Shown here: positions 58,149-64,000 of the stretch, piece by piece
How the letters are laid out: the number at the start of each line of letters is the position of its first letter
Position numbering within the stretch: position 1 is the stretch's first letter
Made by a program: the position numbers and the translations under genes
Assembly: GCA_910584915.1 (NCBI GenBank)
Contig: CAJUDM010000020.1
Location: 18,954 to 82,953, forward strand
Length of the DNA stretch: 64,000 nucleotides
Direction of reading: 5' to 3'
Source of the DNA: an uncultured Lachnospiraceae bacterium
GTDB lineage: Bacteria; Bacillota; Clostridia; Lachnospirales; Lachnospiraceae
The notes under the pieces: generated by a model
Databases searched by the model: none
What the model was told of the DNA's origin: nothing
What the model saw: the letters and a program-made list of their open reading frames with translations, nothing else

Positions 58149-60173
58149 TCACAGCCTCTCAGGCTTCGCCTGGTGGAATATTTCTTTCCAGGCGCGCTCC
58201 AGCTCTTTGGGTTCTATCATATACGGCTGTACTCCCACATATTTTGGAACATTCTCCGCCACTAAAGATTTTGCCACGACCCTCGCCGCCATACGCCCCT
58301 GCTCATAAGGCCTTTGAGTGCTCATCCCCTTCACAACACCCTTTTCAATATATCCCGCGATCTCCTGATCAAGATCCGTCGTAAATATCGCAACGTCTTC
58401 CCGCCTCAGCTCTTTTAAGGCTTTGATCGCCAACAGCGCCGGTCTGTCCCAACTCACATACAGCGCCTCTATCTCGGGATGCGAAGTTATCATCTCCTTG
58501 CAGGCCTGATATGCATTCTCAATCTCTCCAAAACTTCTGATGCTCACGATCTCTACGTTCGGATAATTGTCCAACAGTATCTTTTCCGCAGCTCCGTCAC
58601 GCACCCTTGTCCCATAAAAGATTGCACCGTGATTGATAAATCCCACTTTTGCATTTTTATTTTTCCGGAAATACTCCCCGATAAGCCTCCCCACATTTGT
58701 CCCATTCTCCCATTCATTGACAGACACGCACGAGACATAACTGTTCTTTTCAATATTTTCGGGAACATTGCTGATAAATACCAGTTTTGACACCTTTGAC
58801 AATTCCTGGAATTTTTCTCTCGTCTTTTTATCATCTGTGGGGATTGCGATGACCGCATCCGGTTTCTGAACACAGATACTGTCCAGCTGCATATTTTGAA
58901 GCGCCGGGTCAAAATGGGCGTCCATGACCGAGATGACCGCTATTCCGTATTTTTCCAGTTCATCGCGGATTCCCTCCTCATGCAGCAGCGCCCATGCAGT
59001 TCCGGTATAGTGGAACGATATCGCAACCCTGTAATTTCCTTTCCGCAGCAGCCGCTTCTCCTCCCTTGTCAGGCTGATCTCATCCAGAGATACAGGCTCT
59101 TCGCCATACGGGCCGTTATCCAGCATCTTGATCGATTTTCTGATATTTAATTCTATTGTCGCGTAGCAGTTTTTCCCATTCGCCTTTCCCGTGCGGATTT
59201 TTTCAGACAGCATGTCAAAAGCAAGCCTGCTCAGTTCTTCCACATCCCGCTCCAGCACAGTCAACGGCGGTTCCACAAGTTCCGTCCACACTTCATCCCC
59301 GAATCCTATCACGGACAATTCCTCCGGGCAATTTATCCCTCTGTTTTTTATCACCTTGAGCAGCTGTATGGTGAGCCAGTTTCCACCGGCAATAACGGCT
59401 GTCGGCATAATGCGTCCAAGCGCTTTATGTATGACTTCCTGGCACCGTTCCTCCTCCACCCTCAGATCGACATCTACAATATTGGCGTCATTTACATTCA
59501 TGCGGTTCTTTTGCAGTGCCTCCAGAAACCCTTTTGTTCTCTCCTCCCTCGTATTATTTTCCGTGTTCTCCCGGAGAAATAAAATATTTTTATGCCCGCA
59601 TTCGATCAAATAACTGGTTCCTTTATACAAAGCCGCCCTGTCCTGAAACACTACCGAGTCTATACCCTCGCCCAGTACATTCTGTTCCATGCAGACAAAC
59701 GGCATTCCCGATGCGATCAGTTTTTTATAATCTGAAGCCCTGTCACTCACAGGGACAAGCAGGATCCCCGCTATCGTCTTATTTGACAGCAGCGTCGCGA
59801 TAGTCTGCTGCTCTTCCAAAAAATCATCTCCGGTGATGACGACCATAAACTGATATCCCTGCTCCTGTACCAGTTTTTTCATGATTGCAGCCATGTTCCA
59901 GTATACTGTGCTCACAATATTCGGAAAGATCCCCACGATCACGGACGACCTTCCCACTTTAAGCTTCCTTTCCTTCTCTGCCACTTTTTCAATATAACCC
60001 GTCTCTCTGATGATCTGCTCCACCTTCTCGATCAATTCAGGACTCACATAACGTGTACGGTTTATCACATGAGATACGGTTGCAATAGATACCCCTGCCA
60101 GATTCGCGATTTCCTTGATCGTTATTTTACTGCTTCCCATGACTTTTGTTCCCTTTTTGTCAAAATGATACAT
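58149..60173 (-). CDS. LacI-family regulator with two tandem sugar-binding domains
   Basis: A 674-residue protein, twice the normal length. Residues 16-65 are the LacI helix-turn-helix (ITIKEIANLAGVSIATVSHV). Residues 75-345 are a LacI-type ligand domain (SVIVGIFPNIVSTVYWNMA, ISVIGFGDEVWTELVEPPLT). Residues 380-660 are a second periplasmic-binding-like domain of the RbsB type (YRVAISFHYTGTAWALLHEE, PDAVIAIPTDD, VGFINHGAIFYGT). ATG 60173 has GGAGGA upstream. It adjoins the importer operon, whose operators it probably binds. The second domain may read the same sugar or a partner ligand. Confidence 0.88.
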   Translation of the reverse strand: MYHFDKKGTKVMGSSKITIKEIANLAGVSIATVSHVINRTRYVSPELIEKVEQIIRETGYIEKVAEKERKLKVGRSSVIVGIFPNIVSTVYWNMAAIMKKLVQEQGYQFMVVITGDDFLEEQQTIATLLSNKTIAGILLVPVSDRASDYKKLIASGMPFVCMEQNVLGEGIDSVVFQDRAALYKGTSYLIECGHKNILFLRENTENNTREERTKGFLEALQKNRMNVNDANIVDVDLRVEEERCQEVIHKALGRIMPTAVIAGGNWLTIQLLKVIKNRGINCPEELSVIGFGDEVWTELVEPPLTVLERDVEELSRLAFDMLSEKIRTGKANGKNCYATIELNIRKSIKMLDNGPYGEEPVSLDEISLTREEKRLLRKGNYRVAISFHYTGTAWALLHEEGIRDELEKYGIAVISVMDAHFDPALQNMQLDSICVQKPDAVIAIPTDDKKTREKFQELSKVSKLVFISNVPENIEKNSYVSCVSVNEWENGTNVGRLIGEYFRKNKNAKVGFINHGAIFYGTRVRDGAAEKILLDNYPNVEIVSIRSFGEIENAYQACKEMITSHPEIEALYVSWDRPALLAIKALKELRREDVAIFTTDLDQEIAGYIEKGVVKGMSTQRPYEQGRMAARVVAKSLVAENVPKYVGVQPYMIEPKELERAWKEIFHQAKPERL

Positions 60174-60274
60174 ATTCCTGTCCTCCGTATTTTCCCATAC
60201 GCAGACATATGATTAACTTACCATATTTTTGCCGTAAAAACAATCAACTGCATATTTCTGCTGTTATTTCCAAC

Positions 60275-60300
60275 AAAAAAGACGGCAGCGCCGCCTTTTT
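60275..60300 (-). terminator. Terminator of the ribokinase gene
   Basis: AAAAAGGCGGC pairs with GCCGTCTTTTT on the minus strand (one G-U), with a three-base loop and T-run, 20 bases after the ribokinase stop. Confidence 0.82.
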
Positions 60301-60320
60301 GTATCCACACAATATATACA

Positions 60321-61214
60321 TCACATTTCTTCCAGCCCGCTCTTCTCCACTTCCTCCACCGTCGGAATGGAGCCTGCCGCCCCCATGCGCGAGACCGCGA
60401 TGGCCGACGCCTTCGCGCAGATCTTTAACGCTTCCGGTACAGGCAGTTCTTTCATCATGGACGCGATGAAATATCCCGTAAAAGTATCCCCTGCAGCAGT
60501 GGTATCCACCGGTTTTACCTGAAAGATCCCCTGTCTGCATGTTCCATACTTATCCCGGTACACCACGCCGTCCGAACCCAGCGTGAGCACTACCTGCGCT
60601 TCCGGAAATTTTTCCATCATCTTATCGAGTATCTTATCAGGATCCTTCTCCCCCGAGATCTGGAAACCTTCTATCTCGTTCAGCAGAAAGACCGATATCT
60701 TATGCATATCGCAGGCGAGCAGTGCCTCATTGAAAGGTGAGGGGTTCAGCACGATCCGCATTCCCCTGTCATATGCGGTATCGATGATATAGGGCATTTC
60801 ATTCACTTCATTCTGCAAAAGCACAATATCGCCCTCCCCAAATCCGGAAAACACCTCATCCACATACTCTTTCGTGATCATACGATTACTGCCGCCATAC
60901 AAAAGAATGCAGTTCTGGGCATTTTTGTCCAGCTGAATGATCGTATGCCCTGATTTGCCGGAAACCTTCTTTATCAAGGACGTATCCACCCCGCTTTTTT
61001 CACACAGATCCAGAAAGCCCTGACCGTCCTCCCCGACCATGCCCGCATGCTGAACCGGTACACCTGCCCTTGAAAGCGCAATGGACTGGTTCAGTCCTTT
61101 TCCGCCGAAGTGTGTCTCCATGCCAAAGGAATCCATTGTCTCTCCCGGCGTGATCACATGGTCCACCTTATACACATAGTCGTAGTTCAATGAGCCAAAA
61201 TTTAATACCTTCAT
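60321..61214 (-). CDS. rbsK: Ribokinase-family (PfkB) sugar kinase
   Basis: A 297-residue PfkB-type kinase with the N-terminal FGSLNYDYVYKVDHVITPGE and HFGGKGLNQSIALSRAG (sugar and lid region) and the C-terminal DTTAAGDTFTGYF with catalytic Asp. AGGAGGG precedes the ATG. Annotated as ribokinase by pattern; with its position beside a CUT2 importer and GH32 enzyme the true substrate could be another pentose or ketose. Confidence 0.85.
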   Translation of the reverse strand: MKVLNFGSLNYDYVYKVDHVITPGETMDSFGMETHFGGKGLNQSIALSRAGVPVQHAGMVGEDGQGFLDLCEKSGVDTSLIKKVSGKSGHTIIQLDKNAQNCILLYGGSNRMITKEYVDEVFSGFGEGDIVLLQNEVNEMPYIIDTAYDRGMRIVLNPSPFNEALLACDMHKISVFLLNEIEGFQISGEKDPDKILDKMMEKFPEAQVVLTLGSDGVVYRDKYGTCRQGIFQVKPVDTTAAGDTFTGYFIASMMKELPVPEALKICAKASAIAVSRMGAAGSIPTVEEVEKSGLEEM

Positions 61215-61289
61215 GTCACCCTCCTGTCTCAGTCACGCACATCGCTGCCACAAGAATTTTTGCGGTATCATGTCTATCATCATAATACC

Positions 61290-62288
61290 TTATATGAGCG
61301 ATTTCACGCTGTCTCTTTCCACAAATGTAGTGGATACATATATCTTTGTAGTAACCGTATCTCCTTTGATCACTTCGATCAGCCGCCTTGCCACGATCCT
61401 GCCCATCTCCTCCTTCGGCACATAGAGCGTTGTGAGAGGCGTGGATGCCACCGCCGCAAACGGCAGATCGTCAAATCCGATGATCGATACATCCTCCGGT
61501 ATTCTGATACCGCTCTCCGTCATTGCCTTCATGGCGCCCAGAGCAATCATATCATTATCGGCGACAAAAGCCGTCGGCAGTTTCACCCCTCTTTCCAGAT
61601 GCATCTTCATTTCACTGTACGCACTGTCCATACGGCTTCCGACAGTCAGGGTGTACTCCTTTCTGATAGGAAGGTTTGCCTCCCGCATTCCCGAACGGTA
61701 ACCTGCGCCTCTCGTTTTAAACGGAGTGATCCTGAAATCCCCCCGCAGATAACCAATCTGCGTGTGCCCCTTTCTCACCAGATAGCGGATCGCACATTTC
61801 ACGGAATCCTCATTGTTGATCTGAATCGAATTAAAGGACATCTCTCCATTCCAGTAATCTATCACCACAAAAGGATTTGTAATACGCCCCAGCAGCCCTG
61901 CATCCTCAGCAAGTATCTCCGTTCCCAGCATGATGATCGCCGACGACTTATCACTCAGCAGATCCCTGACCTGTTCCTCATAGTCTGATGCCCTGATATC
62001 AAGGCCTCTCATAACCATGTCCATACCATTTTCACGGCATTCCTTTTCGATCCCTGCCAGCATCAACGGAAAAAAGGGGGTGTCTTCCACGATACTGCCG
62101 CTCCTTTTGAAAGTGACAAACTTCATTTTCGTGATGCGGTTCTCATCAAAATATCCCAGTTCCTGCGCTGCCTTCAATACCCTTGCCGCCGTATCGGCAT
62201 TTACACCTTTTTTATAATTCAGCGCATTGGATACTGTCGCGGTGGATACCCCTGTTATCTCACTGATCTGCTTCATGTTTACTTTCAT
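61290..62288 (-). CDS. LacI-family transcriptional regulator
   Basis: A 332-residue repressor of normal length: HTH MKQISEITGVSTATVSNALN at residues 5-24, hinge LKAAQELGYFDENRI, and ligand domain with HTQIGYLRGDFRITPFKTRG and ISIIGFDDLPFAAVASTPLT-like motif (VSIIGFDDLPFAAVA). ATG 62288 has AAGGAA nine bases upstream; an ATG three codons earlier abuts the SD. It lies between the FGGY kinase and ribokinase genes and probably controls them. Confidence 0.92.
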   Translation of the reverse strand: MKVNMKQISEITGVSTATVSNALNYKKGVNADTAARVLKAAQELGYFDENRITKMKFVTFKRSGSIVEDTPFFPLMLAGIEKECRENGMDMVMRGLDIRASDYEEQVRDLLSDKSSAIIMLGTEILAEDAGLLGRITNPFVVIDYWNGEMSFNSIQINNEDSVKCAIRYLVRKGHTQIGYLRGDFRITPFKTRGAGYRSGMREANLPIRKEYTLTVGSRMDSAYSEMKMHLERGVKLPTAFVADNDMIALGAMKAMTESGIRIPEDVSIIGFDDLPFAAVASTPLTTLYVPKEEMGRIVARRLIEVIKGDTVTTKIYVSTTFVERDSVKSLI

Positions 62289-62328
62289 AGCTGCCATTTC
62301 CTTCTACTGTCATCATCCCGGCATGCCG

Positions 62329-63807
62329 CTATTTTGTCATAACCATTTTCACAGCCTCTTTCCATCCCGCATAGCGCTGTTCACGAACATACCCCTCTAT
62401 TTTGCTATTATAACTGGTTCTGCCCATTTTCTCAAATACTTTTTCATCCAGTATCCCCGCCGCTATACCTGCCGCATACGCCGCTCCTATGCCGGACAGT
62501 TCCTCCGCCTCCGGTATCCTCACCGGAATCCCCAGCATGTCGCTTTGAAACTGCATCAGGTAACCGTTCCTTGTGGGACCGCCGTCCACCCGCAGTTCCT
62601 CCATTGCGATGCCGGATGCCTCCTCCATCGCCTTCACGATATCCGTGATCTGGTAGGCAATGCAGTCGAGTGCTGCGCGCACGATCTCCGCCTTTCCGGT
62701 AGTCCTCGTGATACCGCTTATCGCTGCCGTCGCCCTGCTGTCCCAGTAAGGCGCCCCCAGCCCCGAAAATGCCGGCACGAGATAGGTCTTATCCCCCTCT
62801 GCCGCCTGCCTTGCCAGAGCCTCCGTCTCCGCCGCCGAAGCGATCAGCTTCACATCGTCCTTCAGCCAGGTGATCACCGCGCCCGTATAATTGATATTGC
62901 CCTCCAGAACATAGTTGACCTTCCCATCCATGGACCATGCCAGTGATGTCACGACGCCCAGGTCCGTGAATACCGGTTTCTCCCCCGTATTCATCATGAT
63001 CGAGGAGCCTGTGCCGTAGGTCGCCTTTACCATGCCTTCCTTCAGACAGCCCTGTCCGAACAGCGCCCCGTGGGAGTCCCCGAGCACACCCCTGATCGGA
63101 ATAGGCCTATCCAGAAAACCGTCAAAATCCGTCTCTCCATAATAGCCGTTGGAATCCGTCACCTGTGCCATGCAGGAGGGATCGATCCCGAAGATATCCA
63201 GTATCTCCTGATCCCATTTTAATTCCCGTATATGGAAAAGCTGCGTCCTGGAGGCGTTGGAGTAATCCGTCTTAAAGTGCTTTCCCCCTGTCAGCCGGTG
63301 TACAAGAAAACTGTCTATCGTGCCGCAGGCGATCTTTCCTTCCGCCGCTTTTTCTTTTACTCCCTCCACATTCCGGAAGATCCAGGAAAGTTTTGCTGCG
63401 GAAAAATAAGGGGAGAGCTGCAGTCCCGTGCGCTCCTTTATCATCCTCGCATATCCTTGCTTTTCGATCTCCTCACAGATCGACGCGCCGCGGGCACACT
63501 GCCAGACGACCGCGTTATAGACAGGCTTTCCTGTCTCCTTCTCCCAGCATGCCGCCGTCTCCCGCTGGTTGCTGATGCCGAGCACCGCGATATCCCCCTT
63601 ATCGATGCCCGCCTTTTTTACCACATCCTTTACAGTCTGTACCGTGTTCGCATAAATTTCTTCCAGGTCATGCTCCACCCAGCCCCGTTCGTCCACGATC
63701 TGTCTGTGGGGAAGGTCGCTCCTGCAAAAGAGCGCGCCTTCCTCATCAAACAGAAGCGCTTTCGTGCCCTGGGTGCTCTGGTCGATTCCCAAAACATATC
63801 TGCCCAT
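62329..63807 (-). CDS. FGGY-family carbohydrate kinase
   Basis: A 492-residue two-domain kinase. The N-terminal ATP/phosphate loop is GIDQSTQGTKALLFD; VVWQCARGASICEEI, SNASRTQLFHIRELKWD and the catalytic-region LGDSHGALFGQGC follow. The C-terminal half has KATYGTGSSIMMNTGEKP and ELRVDGGPTRNGYLMQF. It resembles glycerol kinase in several motifs but the first loop differs from the GlpK form (DQGTTSSR), so pentulose or polyol substrates are possible. Start ATG 63807 has GAAGGG upstream. Followed closely by its LacI regulator. Confidence 0.87.
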   Translation of the reverse strand: MGRYVLGIDQSTQGTKALLFDEEGALFCRSDLPHRQIVDERGWVEHDLEEIYANTVQTVKDVVKKAGIDKGDIAVLGISNQRETAACWEKETGKPVYNAVVWQCARGASICEEIEKQGYARMIKERTGLQLSPYFSAAKLSWIFRNVEGVKEKAAEGKIACGTIDSFLVHRLTGGKHFKTDYSNASRTQLFHIRELKWDQEILDIFGIDPSCMAQVTDSNGYYGETDFDGFLDRPIPIRGVLGDSHGALFGQGCLKEGMVKATYGTGSSIMMNTGEKPVFTDLGVVTSLAWSMDGKVNYVLEGNINYTGAVITWLKDDVKLIASAAETEALARQAAEGDKTYLVPAFSGLGAPYWDSRATAAISGITRTTGKAEIVRAALDCIAYQITDIVKAMEEASGIAMEELRVDGGPTRNGYLMQFQSDMLGIPVRIPEAEELSGIGAAYAAGIAAGILDEKVFEKMGRTSYNSKIEGYVREQRYAGWKEAVKMVMTK

Positions 63808-63917
63808 TATTTCATTCCCTTCTTCCAAAGTTTTTACAGTTCCGAAGCCGGATGCCCCTCGGTATTTATCAGACAGCCATGCAGGCATGGCTGTCTCCCT
63901 CACTGCCGCGGAAGCAA

Positions 63918-64000
63918 TCACCTTATCGCTTCTTTAACAGCCTTAGCGATGCCCTCCGCATTCAGTCCATAGTAGTCGAACACTTCCTTCGAAGTCCCCG
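63918..64000 (-). CDS. Transketolase C-terminal subunit, tail only
   Basis: The last 27 codons of a gene that enters from the right edge: GTSKEVFDYYGLNAEGIAKA then VKEAIR and a TGA at 63918. The pattern G-x-x-x-E-V-F-x-x-Y-G-L followed by a short helix is the end of split transketolases of Firmicutes. It lies 110 bases upstream of the FGGY kinase on the same strand, suggesting a pentose catabolic operon. Confidence 0.65.
   Translation of the reverse strand, partial: GTSKEVFDYYGLNAEGIAKAVKEAIR

Overview
The window looks like the chromosome of a spore-forming gut-type member of Lachnospiraceae (Clostridia). Support comes from SpoVT and SpoVG, the GlgC/GlgD ADP-glucose pair, a long-form PRPP synthetase, a DnaD-like/DnaC-like helicase-loading pair, a BlaI/M56 pair, Gram-positive Shine-Dalgarno sequences (SD) and consensus sigma-A promoters. 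Genus cannot be fixed from the sequence alone. Most genes lie on the minus strand. The plus-strand exceptions are the left-edge pncB, the 18.5-25.8 kb block, the IS110 transposase and blaI-M56-peptide.

Layout. 0-10 kb: pncB (cut by the left edge), spoVT, a flavin reductase/rubredoxin fusion, tdk, and a BMP-type nucleoside ABC importer (lipoprotein, ATPase, two permeases). DUF4956 and VTC-domain genes follow. 10-18 kb: a 33-codon small gene, mfd, pth, spoVG, glgD, glgC. 18-26 kb: murC, a cluster of DnaA-box-like sites, a DnaD-like/DnaC-like pair, prs, tRNA-Gly(CCC), a preQ1 riboswitch with queT, and a yybP-ykoY (Mn2+) riboswitch with a CaCA-family antiporter.

26-45 kb is an accessory type VII secretion/toxin region. 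Its leading operon (perfect TTGACA-17-TATAAT promoter) encodes an EsaA-like membrane protein, a WXG100 protein, an EssA-like candidate, an EsaB-like protein, three small helical proteins and a 1690-residue Rhs toxin ending in a HExxHxxGxxD metallopeptidase, then a membrane-anchored immunity candidate. Beyond it is a recombination graveyard: an IS110 element with a structured 5' non-coding region, decayed toxin pieces, two paralogous immunity-like genes, an orphan Rhs tip with a Cys/His toxin and its immunity candidate, an amidase-like remnant, and finally the C-terminal third of essC. No essB and no intact essC are present. A divergent blaI-M56-secreted-peptide operon shares the promoter region with the secretion operon. 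Near-identical 93-bp direct repeats lie at both edges (26.0 and 45.2 kb).

45-52 kb: five small membrane or unknown genes, a coiled-coil/SleB cell-wall hydrolase, then the housekeeping run tsaC-rpiB-upp-dCMP deaminase. 52-64 kb: a sugar uptake and catabolism region on the minus strand. It holds a transketolase tail (cut by the right edge), FGGY kinase, LacI regulator, ribokinase, a LacI regulator with two sugar-binding domains, and a substrate-binding lipoprotein with ATPase, permease and a GH32 enzyme. Two LacI-type palindromes mark the promoter of the importer operon.

The most unusual items are the spoVT leader that hides its own SD, the DnaA-box array beside the helicase-loader genes, the broken T7SS/Rhs locus facing a BlaI/M56 switch, and the candidate bridge RNA of the IS110 element.
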